Part shown: positions 7,584 to 16,803 of the stretch, in pieces
Layout: every line of letters starts with the position of its first letter
Position numbering within the stretch: the first letter of the stretch is position 1
Assembly: GCF_000422485.1 (NCBI RefSeq)
Contig: NZ_KE383848.1
Location: forward strand, 258,581 to 322,580
Origin: Paenibacillus pasadenensis DSM 19293
GTDB lineage: Bacteria; Bacillota; Bacilli; Paenibacillales; Paenibacillaceae
Length of the DNA stretch: 64,000 nucleotides
Direction of reading: 5' to 3'
Notes under the pieces: model-generated
Seen by the model: the letters and a program-made list of their open reading frames with translations, nothing else
Database searches by the model: none
What the model was told of the DNA's origin: nothing
Made by a program: the position numbers and the translations under genes

Positions 7584-9749
7584 TTATTTGACCGTAACGC
7601 GCGCGGTGACCGACTTGCCGTCGAAGACGGCTTTGATCGTCGCCGTGCCTTTGGCGACGGCGCTCACCGTGCCGCCCTGCGTGACCGCTGCGGAGCTTTC
7701 ACGGCTCGAGGACCAGAGGGAGGCTGCAGTTACTTCCTCATACGTTCCGTTGTCATAAAAGGCTTTCAGCTTCAGCTGAGCCGAAGCTCCCGGAGCAAGC
7801 TTGAGGCTTTTTTCGGAGAGCACGAGGCTCTTGAGCTTCGGCTTGACGGACAGCGATACGGTGACGCTCTTGCCTTGGTACGTGCCCGTCAGCTTGGCGC
7901 TGCCGAGCTTGAGCGCCTTGATCGTGCCGCGCTGCACGCTCGCGACAGCCGAAGCGTCCGTGCTCCAGTCCATTTTGGCCGCCAGGGAGACGGTAGAGCC
8001 GCTCTTGTACGTGCCGGTCACCTTGACCGTCTTGCTGCGGTTCGGATTGAGCGTGAGCGAGGACGGATCGACCGTCAGCTTGACGATCTCCTCCTCGATC
8101 GTTACCGGGAACGAGACGGTCTTGCCGAGGTAGGAGGCGGTCAGCGTCGTCTTGGCGCTGGCGAGGCCGCGCATCGAGTCCTCCAGCACGAGCAGGCTGC
8201 TGCCGGAAGCTTTCCAGACGGCTTTGGCAGTGACATCCTCTTCCTCGCCCGTCGTGTAGGTGATGGTGAGCTTCGGCAGCCCGACCGTCTTGCCGATGAC
8301 TAGCGACAGGTTCTTCGTCTCGGACAGCAGGGCGAGCGGCTTGGCATTCACCTCGAACGGCAGCTCGACCGACATGTCGCCGAGCTCGGCCTTGAGCACG
8401 GCGCTGCCGCTCTTGCGCGCGATCCACTTGCCGTCCTTGATCTCCACGATATCGGAATCGCTGGACGTCCATTTGACGAGCTTCGTGACGCTGAACTCCG
8501 CGTCGTCGAGGCCGGCGGCGGTGATGGACGGCAGCTCGCGCGTCTCCTCGACGATCGCGGACAGCTTCTCTTCTGCTGCCTTGATGCGGACGGCGGTCGG
8601 ATAGACCGTCACCTTGAGCGAGCGGCTGACGCCCTTGTATTCGGCCTTGATCGTCGAGGATCCGGCCGCCTTCGGCGTGACGAGTCCGCCGTCCGCGGTC
8701 GCCGCGTACAGGTCGGAGGACGTCCATGCCGCGAGCGCCGTCACGTCCTCGGCGCTGCCGGACGCGCTCGGGATGGAGGCGGACAGCTGCACGGGCGAGT
8801 CGGAGAGCAGCAGGTGCAGCTCGGCGGACGGAGACAGCTTGAGCACTTCATACGGCTGGCGCACGACGGCCTGCACCGTCGCGGTTACGCCGTGCAAGGA
8901 GACGGAGATCGTCGCCGTGCCGGGACCGACCGGCGTCAGGACGCCGTCCTTCTCGGCCTTCACGACCGTCGGAGCGGAGCTGCTCCAGACGGCCTTGGAC
9001 GTGACGTCGAGGCTGGCTCCGCCGTCCTTCGGCTGGGCGGTCGCGCTCAGCCGGGCCGGGCTGCCTCCCGTCTCGAGCTCGACGAGCGACGTTTCGGAGA
9101 GCTCGATCGCCTTGTAAGGCGATTCGGCCGTCAGCGTCAGCGAGGCGGATACGCCGCGGTAGGAGGCCTTGATCGTCGTCGTGCCCGCGGACAGGATCTC
9201 GATTTCGCCGTCCTTGACCGTGGCGACGGCGGCGCTGGAGCTCGTCCAGTCGGCGTCCTCGGTCAGCTCGGTCGTCAGGCCGTTCTTGACGCCGAGGACA
9301 TCGAGCTGAAGCTTGTCGCCGACGGCCGCCTCGAGCTTGGACGGGGCATTCTCGCCGCCGCGCTGCAGCTGCAGCTTGCTGTACGGATATTCGACCGTGA
9401 CGGCCACGCTGGCGGAGTAGCCGCCGAACTTGCCGGTAATCGTCGCCTTGCCGGAGGCGACCGGCGTCAGCACGCCTCCGCTCACTTTGACGACCGAGGA
9501 GAGCGAGGTCGTCCATACGGCCGAGGACGTGACGTCTTTTTTAGCGGAGGAGCCGGAGTAGGAAGCCCACAGCACGAGCGCGAACGGGTCCTCGCCGTAG
9601 GTCAGGGACAGGCTGGAGCCGGCGTCGAGCGAGACGGAGGTGACGGCATCCTCGGCATGGGCCGCAGGGGCCAGCAGGGAGAGGGCCAGGACGGCCGCCA
9701 GCAGCAGCGACAGCAGCGTGCGGCCGCGCGGTGTAGCGTGTCGGGTCAA
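7584..9749 (-). CDS. Secreted protein of about eight bacterial Ig-like (Big_2) repeats
   Basis: The 721-residue product has a Sec signal peptide (basic start, hydrophobic core LLSLLLAAVLALSLLAPA, then AHAED). About eight beta-sandwich repeats of 75-90 residues follow. Each has a W-(T/S)-S-S core and a GxATI(K/T)A-Y-G motif before a V-TV strand, typical of Big_2 domains. No SLH, LPXTG or cell-wall-binding domain and no catalytic motif is visible, so it may be released or held by unknown means. The start is TTG (9749-9747) with AGGAGTG upstream. It stands alone on the minus strand and ends at the bidirectional terminator. Function unknown, probably adhesive or structural. Confidence 0.9.
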   Translation of the reverse strand: MTRHATPRGRTLLSLLLAAVLALSLLAPAAHAEDAVTSVSLDAGSSLSLTYGEDPFALVLWASYSGSSAKKDVTSSAVWTTSLSSVVKVSGGVLTPVASGKATITGKFGGYSASVAVTVEYPYSKLQLQRGGENAPSKLEAAVGDKLQLDVLGVKNGLTTELTEDADWTSSSAAVATVKDGEIEILSAGTTTIKASYRGVSASLTLTAESPYKAIELSETSLVELETGGSPARLSATAQPKDGGASLDVTSKAVWSSSAPTVVKAEKDGVLTPVGPGTATISVSLHGVTATVQAVVRQPYEVLKLSPSAELHLLLSDSPVQLSASIPSASGSAEDVTALAAWTSSDLYAATADGGLVTPKAAGSSTIKAEYKGVSRSLKVTVYPTAVRIKAAEEKLSAIVEETRELPSITAAGLDDAEFSVTKLVKWTSSDSDIVEIKDGKWIARKSGSAVLKAELGDMSVELPFEVNAKPLALLSETKNLSLVIGKTVGLPKLTITYTTGEEEDVTAKAVWKASGSSLLVLEDSMRGLASAKTTLTASYLGKTVSFPVTIEEEIVKLTVDPSSLTLNPNRSKTVKVTGTYKSGSTVSLAAKMDWSTDASAVASVQRGTIKALKLGSAKLTGTYQGKSVTVSLSVKPKLKSLVLSEKSLKLAPGASAQLKLKAFYDNGTYEEVTAASLWSSSRESSAAVTQGGTVSAVAKGTATIKAVFDGKSVTARVTVK

Positions 9750-10108
9750 CGGTAGACACTCCTTTTGAGTCGGGATTTTCGTCGGAATATACTAGTTAAC
9801 GGCATATCGATGCGGAAAATGTAGGCAAAGGCTGGAAAATAGGAAGGGCGGCGGTTTTTTTTTCATTCGCCGGGAGGTATAATAACGGGGGCATGGCTAG
9901 GTCCCGAGGGTGACCGAACAGCCTCCGGAATCGACAAAAAGGACAAGCCCTTCGCGGATGTTCGTCCGGCGCGGGCCTGCCCTTATCTCAACCCCTGCGA
10001 CCTGCAGGCTCGCGGGGGACAGTTCTAGTCTGGCCCGAAGCGGAGCGTTCCATGCGGATGCGGCCGCCGGGCCGGCGATACTATTTCCTCCGGGAGGAGA
10101 CCCACAAC
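9750..10108. other. 359-base intergenic region between the Ig-repeat gene and fabZ
   Basis: The left part is the divergent upstream region of the minus-strand gene. A TATAAT lies at 9878-9883 and about 210 bases of GC-rich leader with several short inverted repeats lead to fabZ. I compared it by eye with common riboswitch cores and recognised none. Confidence 0.5.
9855..9883 (+). promoter_or_regulatory. Possible SigA promoter upstream of fabZ
   Basis: TATAAT at 9878-9883 is perfect. The -35 position (9855-9860) is only a T-run with 17-bp spacing, so the assignment is weak. Confidence 0.35.
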
Positions 10109-10540
10109 TTGCTGAATATCAACGAAATCATGGACATCATTCCGCATCGCCAGCCCTTCCTGCTGATCGACCGCATCCTGGAGGTAGAAGAGGGCAGACG
10201 CGCCGTCGGCCTCAAGAACGTGACGATGAACGAGCCGTTCTTCGCCGGACACTTCCCGGGCTTCCCCGTCATGCCGGGCGTGCTCATCGTCGAAGCGCTC
10301 GCCCAGGTGGGCGCGGTCGCGATCCTCAAGCTGGAGGCCAACCGCGGCAAGCTCGCGATGTTCGCGGGCATCGACGAATTCCGCTTCCGCGGGCAGGTGA
10401 CGCCGGGCGACACGCTGCGGCTCGAGGTGGAGATCACGCGGCTCAAGGGCATCGTCGGCAAGGGCAAGGCGACCGCCAGCGTCGATGGCAAGGTCGTGGC
10501 CGAAGGCGGCATCATGTTCGCGCTGACGGACCCGAGCTGA
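10109..10540 (+). CDS. fabZ: 3-hydroxyacyl-[ACP] dehydratase FabZ
   Basis: FabZ dehydrates (3R)-hydroxyacyl-ACP to trans-2-enoyl-ACP in type II fatty acid synthesis. The hot-dog fold signature is complete: [13 protein letters not shown] with the catalytic His, and [20 protein letters not shown] with the catalytic Glu. The TTG at 10109 is chosen because GGGAGGAG lies about nine bases upstream and it gives 143 residues starting LLNINEIMD, like Bacillus FabZ. An upstream in-frame ATG at 10052 would add 19 residues of unlikely sequence. fabZ also lies near flhOP in Bacillus subtilis. Confidence 0.96.
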   Translation: MLNINEIMDIIPHRQPFLLIDRILEVEEGRRAVGLKNVTMNEPFFAGHFPGFPVMPGVLIVEALAQVGAVAILKLEANRGKLAMFAGIDEFRFRGQVTPGDTLRLEVEITRLKGIVGKGKATASVDGKVVAEGGIMFALTDPS

Positions 10541-10640
10541 TCCCGGCGAGGACGGCAAAACCATTCGGATAGGAAAATCGTCTTAGCGGGTGGACACTCC
10601 GCCCGCGGACGCCATACATAGACAAGGGAGAGATCAACGG

Positions 10641-12350
10641 ATGTCCGTAACCGCAATCGCGACCGAACGCTATCATGCCTGGCTGAGCGATCCGCTCATC
10701 GACGAGGCGACGAAGGAAGAGCTGCGCGGCATCGCCGGCGACGAGAAGGAGATCACCGACCGCTTCTACCGCGATCTCGAGTTCGGCACGGGCGGCCTGC
10801 GCGGCGTCATGGGCGCCGGCACGAACCGGCTGAACGCCTACACCGTCGGCAAGGCGACCCAGGGACTGGCCCAATGGCTGCTTGCCCAGACGGATTCTCC
10901 GTCGGTCGTCATCGCCCACGACTCGCGCAACAACTCGCCGGAGTTCACGCTGGACGCGGCGCTCGTGCTGGCCGGCAACGGCATCAAGACGTATCTGTTC
11001 CCCTCGCTGCGGCCGACGCCGCAGCTGAGCTTCGCGGTGCGGGATCTTGGCGCGAGCGGCGGCATCGTCATCACGGCCAGCCATAACCCGCCGGAGTACA
11101 ACGGCTACAAGGCGTACGGTCCCGAGGGCTGCCAGCTCGTCCCGCATGAGGCCGAGCAGGCGATCGCGGCGATCGGCCGGGTCGGCAGCTTCGCCGAGAT
11201 CAAGCGGATCGGCCGCGAGGAGGCCGAGGCCAAGGGCCTGCTCGTCTGGCTCGGCGCCGCCGACGACCGCCGCTTCATCGAGGCGGTGGCGGCGCAGAGC
11301 CTGAACCGCGATCTGCTGAAGCGCGGCGCTGGCTCCGATCTCAAGGTCGTCTTCACGCCGCTGCACGGCACGGGCAACCATCCGGTGCGGGAGGCGCTGG
11401 CCGAGATCGGCCTCTCGAACGTGTCCGTCGTCCAGGAGCAGGAGCAGCCGGACGGCTACTTCAGCACCGTCAAAAGCCCCAATCCGGAGGAGCGCGAGGC
11501 GTTCACGCTCGCGATCCGGCAGGCGCAGGAGCAGGATGCCGACCTGATCATCGGCACCGATCCGGACGCCGACCGCGTCGGCGCGGTCGTCAAGAACAAT
11601 CGCGGCGAGTACGTCGTGCTCACCGGCAACCAGTCCGGCGCGCTGCTCGTGAACTACGTGCTCAGCCAGCTCAAGGAGCGGGGCCAGCTGCCGGCGAACG
11701 GCGTCGTCGTCAAGACGATCGTGACGAGCGAGATGGGCGCGGACATCGCCAAGGCGCATGGAGCGGACGTCATCGATACGCTGACCGGCTTCAAATACAT
11801 CGGCGAAAAGATGACCGAGTTCGAACGGACCGGATCGCATGCATTCCTGTTCGGCTATGAGGAAAGCTACGGCTACCTGACCGGCATGTACGCCCGCGAC
11901 AAGGACGCCGTCGTCGCCGCCATGCTGATCGCCGAGGCGGCCGCTTATTACAAGCATCAGGGCAAGACGCTGTATGATGTGCTGCTGGAGCTGTACGACG
12001 AGTACGGCACCTATCTGGAGGGGCTGGAGTCGCGTACGCTCAAGGGACTGGACGGCGTGCAGAAGATCGGCGCCATCATGGACAGCTTCCGTTCGGCGCC
12101 TCCGGCAGAAGCGGGCGGCGTCAAGATCGCCGAGGTGCTGGACTACAGCATCGGCCTGGACGGCCTGCCCAAGGAGAACGTGCTCAAGTACCTGCTCGAG
12201 GACGGCTCCTGGTTCACGCTCCGCCCTTCGGGCACCGAGCCGAAGATCAAGGTATACTTCGCGGTGCGCGGCGAGTCGCAGCAAGCGGCGGGCGAGGCGC
12301 TGGACGCGCTCCGCTCCTCCGTCATGGAGCGCGTCGACGCGATGGCTTGA
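10641..12350 (+). CDS. pgcA: Phospho-sugar mutase (alpha-phosphoglucomutase, PgcA-like)
   Basis: It interconverts glucose 6-phosphate and glucose 1-phosphate (or related hexose phosphates), feeding UDP-sugar synthesis for wall polymers and glycolipids. The 569-residue product has the phosphoserine loop TASHNPPEYNGYK (Ser 147), the metal loop GTDPDADRVG, the sugar-binding GYEESYGY and the phosphate-binding RPSGTEPKIK, in the family's order. ATG 10641 follows GGGAGAG. Its place just before wall-polymer genes is consistent with a supply role. The exact substrate is inferred; phosphomannomutase activity is possible. Confidence 0.92.
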   Translation: MSVTAIATERYHAWLSDPLIDEATKEELRGIAGDEKEITDRFYRDLEFGTGGLRGVMGAGTNRLNAYTVGKATQGLAQWLLAQTDSPSVVIAHDSRNNSPEFTLDAALVLAGNGIKTYLFPSLRPTPQLSFAVRDLGASGGIVITASHNPPEYNGYKAYGPEGCQLVPHEAEQAIAAIGRVGSFAEIKRIGREEAEAKGLLVWLGAADDRRFIEAVAAQSLNRDLLKRGAGSDLKVVFTPLHGTGNHPVREALAEIGLSNVSVVQEQEQPDGYFSTVKSPNPEEREAFTLAIRQAQEQDADLIIGTDPDADRVGAVVKNNRGEYVVLTGNQSGALLVNYVLSQLKERGQLPANGVVVKTIVTSEMGADIAKAHGADVIDTLTGFKYIGEKMTEFERTGSHAFLFGYEESYGYLTGMYARDKDAVVAAMLIAEAAAYYKHQGKTLYDVLLELYDEYGTYLEGLESRTLKGLDGVQKIGAIMDSFRSAPPAEAGGVKIAEVLDYSIGLDGLPKENVLKYLLEDGSWFTLRPSGTEPKIKVYFAVRGESQQAAGEALDALRSSVMERVDAMA

Positions 12351-12400
12351 GGCGGCTGGCTCGCGAGCCGGGCAGATGCAGCCGATATAGATCGAACAGC

Positions 12401-12434
12401 CGCAGGGCGGGAGCGAGAGACGCCCCGCCCTGCG
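12401..12434 (+). other. GC-rich hairpin without T-run
   Basis: CGCAGGGCGGG (12401-12411) and CCCGCCCTGCG (12424-12434) form an 11-bp stem between the mutase gene and the DUF5693 gene. No T-run follows, so termination is doubtful. Confidence 0.6.
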
Positions 12435-12474
12435 CGCCATAGAGGAACATGCAGTCAAGGGAGCGAGTGGACAA

Positions 12475-14619
12475 GTGTTGAAATGGCAGCAATGGAATCG
12501 GGGAGCCCGCAAGGTGCTGTGGGTGCTGGCGCTGGCATGCGTCGCCCTGTCGATGCCGATCGGAGCGAGCCGATGGCAGATGGAGAAGACCGCCGATACG
12601 GTGGAGTACGTATTCGATTATTCCGATCTGGTGCTGGTGGCCTCCTATCAGGCCAAGCCGGAGGAATTCATGAGCGCCGAGCTGGAAAAGCTCAAGGCCG
12701 CGGGCGTCGGCACGATGTCCGTATTCGAAAGCCGGCTCGACGAGCTGGAGATGGCCGGACGGCTCGGCTTGTACAGCGAGGCCGAAGCGGCGCTGCTGCA
12801 GAACAAGCCGGTTCCGGCCGATCGGAACTTCACCTACCTGCTGTTCGAAGGCGAAACGGAGCAGGCGGCGCTCGAGCCGATCATCCGCGCCCGCTTCGAA
12901 TCGTCCGGCATCCGCGTGGACTCCTGGTCGTTCGACGGCCTCGCGGGGCTCGTGCTGGAGACGCCTTTGTCCGACGCGGTGCTCAAGACGATGGAGCCCG
13001 ATCCGCTGGCGCTGGATCGGCTCACCCAGGCCGGCTTCCATCTGCTGCCGCGCCTGTCCGACCGGATTCCGTACGACCAGCAGCAGGCCGACGGCATGCT
13101 TGCCCGGTTCAAGGAGCTCGGCGTCACGCGCATCCTGTTCGACGGCAACGCCGTCAAAGGCGCGGCGGAGCAGGCGAACCTGCGCAGCCTCGACGGCTTC
13201 GCCGAGCTGCTGAACAAGTACGGCATCGGCCTGTCCGCGATCGAAAATCTCAAAAAGCCCCAAGAAGGGCTGAATACGCTTGCGTATAAGACGCACTATA
13301 ATGTAGCGCGGCTCTACTCGTTGTCCGACAAGGATGCGGCTGCGCTCAAGCCCGATGTCATCGTGGACCGCTTCCTGCTGGCGGCCAAGGACCGCAACAT
13401 CCGGATGTTCTACCTGAACGCCGCGCCCTCGGCCAACCTGGACAAGGGCATGGTGACCAACCCGCTCGACAATCTGTATGCCTCGATCGGGGGCAAGGAC
13501 GGAGCGGTGCAGACGCTGGACCGCTCCGGCTTCCCGTCCGGTCAGGCGACGGCGTTCGAGCGCGACCAGCCGTCCTGGCACAAGGCGCTCAAAGGGGCGT
13601 CGGCGCTTGGCGCCGTCAGCTTGATCGCGCTGCTTGCAGGCGCGTTCTTCGGCGGATTGACCATTCCGGTGTTCCTGCTCGGCCTTGTCGGAAGCGCCGG
13701 CCTGTACGTGCTCAACAGCTCGCTGATGGAACAGGGCCTGGCGCTCGGAGCGGCGATCGCCGCTCCGACGCTGGCGATGGTGTGGGTCATCAATCGCATT
13801 TACGCCCATACGGACGGTCCTCGTCGCCCGGTAGGCGGCGAATGGAGCTCATCCGGCTCGGAGGCGACCTTCCAAGTGTCGCCGTGGAGCGCGATGCTCG
13901 GCGGCCTCAGCCAGCCGGGCACCCGCTGGGTGTTCCACGGCCTTTCCGCCGGCAGGAGGCTGTCGATGGCGCTCGCCATGTTCGTCGTGGCGACGCTCAT
14001 CTCGCTGCTTGCCGTGCCGATCGTCGTCGGCCTGCTCAACAACATTACGTACAGCCTTGTCCTTCAGCAGTTCCGGGGCGTCAACCTGCTGGCCCTGGCG
14101 CCGATGGCGCTGACGGCGGCGTACCTGTTCCTGTTCACCGGGGGCAGCTTCTGGACGAGCCTGCGCCGCCTGCTCAGCCTGCAGATCACCATTCTGTGGA
14201 TCGCGGCGGCGGCTGTGCTCGGCATCGTCGGCCTGTACTACTTGTCCCGGACAGGCAACGGCGGCACGGCGCCGGGCTTCGAGCTCGTCTTCCGCAATCT
14301 GCTGGAATCGACGTTCGGCGTGCGTCCGCGGACCAAGGAATTCCTGCTCGCTCACCCGCTCATGCTCCTCGGCCTGTTCCTGGCGCTTCGCTATCGGGCG
14401 GCCTGGGTATTGCTTGTTGTAGGAGCGATGGGCCAGCTGTCGATGGTCGGCACGTTCACCCACATCCACACGCCGCTGCCGATGTCGCTCATCCGCGTGC
14501 TGCTCGGTCTCGGCCTCGGCGCGATCATCGGGCTGGCGCTGATCGCCGCCTGGCAGATCGGCGAAGCGCTGTACCGCAAGCTGCGCAGCCGCGGAAAGGA
14601 GGCCACCCTTCATGGCTGA
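12475..14619 (+). CDS. DUF5693 family membrane protein
   Basis: The 714-residue product begins with a short basic segment and a membrane anchor. An extracellular domain of about 340 residues follows, then a large C-terminal part with about eight to ten membrane segments (from about residue 375). It matches DUF5693 proteins, regularly found beside csaB in Paenibacillus-type genomes. No enzymatic motif is recognised. Its 3' end overlaps csaB by eight bases, so it is translationally coupled. By context it is inferred to help export, modify or assemble the pyruvylated wall polymer. The GTG at 12475 is the likely start; its ribosome site is weak. Confidence 0.85.
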   Translation: MLKWQQWNRGARKVLWVLALACVALSMPIGASRWQMEKTADTVEYVFDYSDLVLVASYQAKPEEFMSAELEKLKAAGVGTMSVFESRLDELEMAGRLGLYSEAEAALLQNKPVPADRNFTYLLFEGETEQAALEPIIRARFESSGIRVDSWSFDGLAGLVLETPLSDAVLKTMEPDPLALDRLTQAGFHLLPRLSDRIPYDQQQADGMLARFKELGVTRILFDGNAVKGAAEQANLRSLDGFAELLNKYGIGLSAIENLKKPQEGLNTLAYKTHYNVARLYSLSDKDAAALKPDVIVDRFLLAAKDRNIRMFYLNAAPSANLDKGMVTNPLDNLYASIGGKDGAVQTLDRSGFPSGQATAFERDQPSWHKALKGASALGAVSLIALLAGAFFGGLTIPVFLLGLVGSAGLYVLNSSLMEQGLALGAAIAAPTLAMVWVINRIYAHTDGPRRPVGGEWSSSGSEATFQVSPWSAMLGGLSQPGTRWVFHGLSAGRRLSMALAMFVVATLISLLAVPIVVGLLNNITYSLVLQQFRGVNLLALAPMALTAAYLFLFTGGSFWTSLRRLLSLQITILWIAAAAVLGIVGLYYLSRTGNGGTAPGFELVFRNLLESTFGVRPRTKEFLLAHPLMLLGLFLALRYRAAWVLLVVGAMGQLSMVGTFTHIHTPLPMSLIRVLLGLGLGAIIGLALIAAWQIGEALYRKLRSRGKEATLHG

Positions 14620-15766
14620 GATCCGGCAGGCAGGCGGCTCGCCGACATTCCGTATTGCCATTTCGGGTTATTACGGATTCCGCAACAGCGGCGACGAAGC
14701 GGTGCTGAAGTCGATTCTGCTCGCGCTTGAAGCAGAAGGACGCGAGCAGGGCGTCCGCATCGAGCCGGTCGTCCTGTCGGGGGACCCGGCCGCGACCGAG
14801 TCGATGTACGGCGTGCAGGCCGTCGGCCGCATGAGCCCGACTGGGCTGCTGCGGACGATCGCCGGATGCGACGGGCTCATCAGCGGCGGGGGCAGCCTGC
14901 TGCAGGACGTAACGGGCAGCAAGACGATTCCTTATTATGCCGGCATCCTCAAGCTGGCGCAGCTGCTCGGCAAGCCGACGTTCATCTATGCCCAAGGCGT
15001 CGGCCCCGTGCTGAACCGCCGCATGGACGGCCTCATCCGCCATGTCATGACGCGCAGCGCCTATGTATCCGTGCGCGATGCCGAATCCGCCGAGCTGCTC
15101 GGCCGGATGGGCGTCCCGCGCGAGCGGATCGGCATCGTGCCGGATCCGGTCATGGGGCTGCCGCTGCCAGCCGGCGCGGCGGACGCGGCGAGCGGCGGGG
15201 CGGACGACCGCACGCCTGTGGTCGGCATCTCCCTGCGCCGCTGGCGCAAGGACGGCGCCGACCTCGCCCGCGCCGCAGAGGCGCTTGGCGAGCTGGCGCG
15301 CCGCCGCCCGGTTCGTCTGCGCTTCCTGCCCTTCCATGTGCCGGCGGATGCGGAGGCTTCGCTCGAGACGATCGAGCGGCTCGGCGAGCTCGGTCCGGGC
15401 AGCAGCGCCGAGCTTGCCGAGCCCGGCGACGATCCGCAGCGGATGCTGCTCGAGGTGAGCCGCTGCGACCTGCTGGTCGGCATGAGGCTGCATGCTCTCA
15501 TCTACGCCGCCGGCCAGCGGGTGCCGATGCTCGGCATCAGCTACGATCCGAAGATCGACCAGTTTCTCGCCAGGCTCCAGGAGCGCCCGGCTGCGACGAC
15601 CGAGGCGATGGACGCTTCTGCATTCGCGGATGCAGCCGAGCGGCTGCTGGACGGCTCTGACGCCTGGCGAGCCGACAAGGCTCCGCTGATCGACCGGCTG
15701 CAGCGCGAGGCGGCCTGGCCCGCGCAACATATCGTCCGCCATTTGCGTCAAAAAGCGAAGAGGTGA
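14612..15766 (+). CDS. csaB: Polysaccharide pyruvyl transferase CsaB
   Basis: CsaB transfers pyruvate from phosphoenolpyruvate to ManNAc of the secondary cell wall polymer, creating the ketal that SLH domains bind. The 384-residue product carries family motifs GYYGFRNSGDEAVL, GGGSLLQD and, near the C-terminus, MRLHALIYAA. ATG 14612 lies inside the end of the DUF5693 gene, preceded by AAAGGAGG. The transferase gene behind it begins within a few bases. The co-occurrence of three SLH proteins downstream strongly supports a role in S-layer anchoring. Confidence 0.95.
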   Translation: MAEIRQAGGSPTFRIAISGYYGFRNSGDEAVLKSILLALEAEGREQGVRIEPVVLSGDPAATESMYGVQAVGRMSPTGLLRTIAGCDGLISGGGSLLQDVTGSKTIPYYAGILKLAQLLGKPTFIYAQGVGPVLNRRMDGLIRHVMTRSAYVSVRDAESAELLGRMGVPRERIGIVPDPVMGLPLPAGAADAASGGADDRTPVVGISLRRWRKDGADLARAAEALGELARRRPVRLRFLPFHVPADAEASLETIERLGELGPGSSAELAEPGDDPQRMLLEVSRCDLLVGMRLHALIYAAGQRVPMLGISYDPKIDQFLARLQERPAATTEAMDASAFADAAERLLDGSDAWRADKAPLIDRLQREAAWPAQHIVRHLRQKAKR

Positions 15767-15777
15767 AGGTTCGACCC

Positions 15778-16701
15778 ATGTCGACGAATATAGACTCGAA
15801 CAACAAAATAACAGCGTCCCCGGCTGCCGGGGCCGAGGATGCCGATCCGCCGAGCGGCGCGGCGCTTCAATCCGACGCTCCGGAAGCGGTCCGGCTCGCG
15901 GAAGCGATGGAGGACGCTACGGATGCGACCGAGTGGCTGGAGAGCCGGCTCGTGCCGAAGGTGTCGATCTACGGCGTGCCTTTCTCCCGCATGGGGATGG
16001 ACGAGACGGTCGAGTATCTGACCAACCGGATCGAGGCGGGGCGGCCTTCCCAGATCGTGACGGCCAATCCGATCATGGTGATGATGGGCTTGGAGGATCC
16101 GGCCTTTCACCGGATGCTCCGCGAGGCCGATCTCGTCGTGCCGGACGGCGCGGGCGTCGTCTGGGCGGCCGGCCATGTCGGCCAGCCCGTGCGGGAGCGG
16201 GTGCCGGGCTTCGATCTGATGCACCGTCTTTTCCTCGAGGGAGAAGAGCGGGGCTGGACGGCCTACCTGCTCGGCACGACGCAGGAGGTCATCGACGAGG
16301 CCGCGGCCAAGCTTGGGGAGAAGTACCCCGGCACCCGCATCGTCGGGACCCATCACGGCTTCTTCGGCGAAAAGGAAGACCCCGACGTCATCGCACGCAT
16401 CCGGGCGGCCCGTCCGGACATGCTGTTCGTCGCCCGCTCGGCGACGACGCAGGAGCCGTGGATCGCGCGCTACAAGCAGGAGCTCGGCGTTCCGCTCGTC
16501 ATGGGCGTTGGCGGCAGCTTCGACATCATCGCCGGGAGGCTCAAGCGGGCTCCCGTCTTCATGCAAAAGCTGCGCCTCGAATGGTTCTATCGTCTGCTGC
16601 AGCAGCCGACGCGGTTCCGGAGAATGCTCGTCTTGCCGCAATTCGCTTTAAAAGTGATCCGGGACAAGGAAAAGGTGACAAAACCCTACGAACTTCGATA
16701 A
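15778..16701 (+). CDS. tagA: WecG/TagA/CpsF-type N-acetylmannosaminyltransferase
   Basis: This family adds ManNAc from UDP-ManNAc to lipid-linked GlcNAc, the second step of wall-polymer linkage or repeat synthesis. Conserved parts are the VTANP segment and VVPDGAGVVWA (catalytic Asp region), followed by GVGGSFD. The usual motif GAPKQE-K-W reads SATTQEPW here (residues 221-228), an unusual change in a normally conserved loop. The first ~55 residues are a polar extension. ATG 15778 has GAGGTG upstream. A GTG at 15763 that overlaps the csaB stop is an alternative. It is co-transcribed with csaB. Confidence 0.9.
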   Translation: MSTNIDSNNKITASPAAGAEDADPPSGAALQSDAPEAVRLAEAMEDATDATEWLESRLVPKVSIYGVPFSRMGMDETVEYLTNRIEAGRPSQIVTANPIMVMMGLEDPAFHRMLREADLVVPDGAGVVWAAGHVGQPVRERVPGFDLMHRLFLEGEERGWTAYLLGTTQEVIDEAAAKLGEKYPGTRIVGTHHGFFGEKEDPDVIARIRAARPDMLFVARSATTQEPWIARYKQELGVPLVMGVGGSFDIIAGRLKRAPVFMQKLRLEWFYRLLQQPTRFRRMLVLPQFALKVIRDKEKVTKPYELR

Positions 16702-16739
16702 TTCACCGATATTCGCTGTGAAATGACCGAATATTGGGG

Positions 16740-16769
16740 TTGGTGTTTCTTTTTCATGCGAGTTATAAT
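16740..16769 (+). promoter_or_regulatory. Likely SigA promoter of tagO
   Basis: TTGGTG (16740-16745), an 18-base spacer and TATAAT (16764-16769). Confidence 0.55.
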
Positions 16770-16803
16770 TCATTCCGGTGAACTTAAGGGGAGTTGAATT
16801 CGA

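Noticed and set aside
9884-10108. Riboswitch in the fabZ leader
   Set aside because: Several GC-rich inverted repeats, but no match by eye to ydaO, yybP-ykoY, preQ1, glycine or M-box cores.
12381-12388. GCCGATAT, a SigD -10 look-alike
   Set aside because: No TAAA at the right distance and no flagellar gene follows; likely chance.
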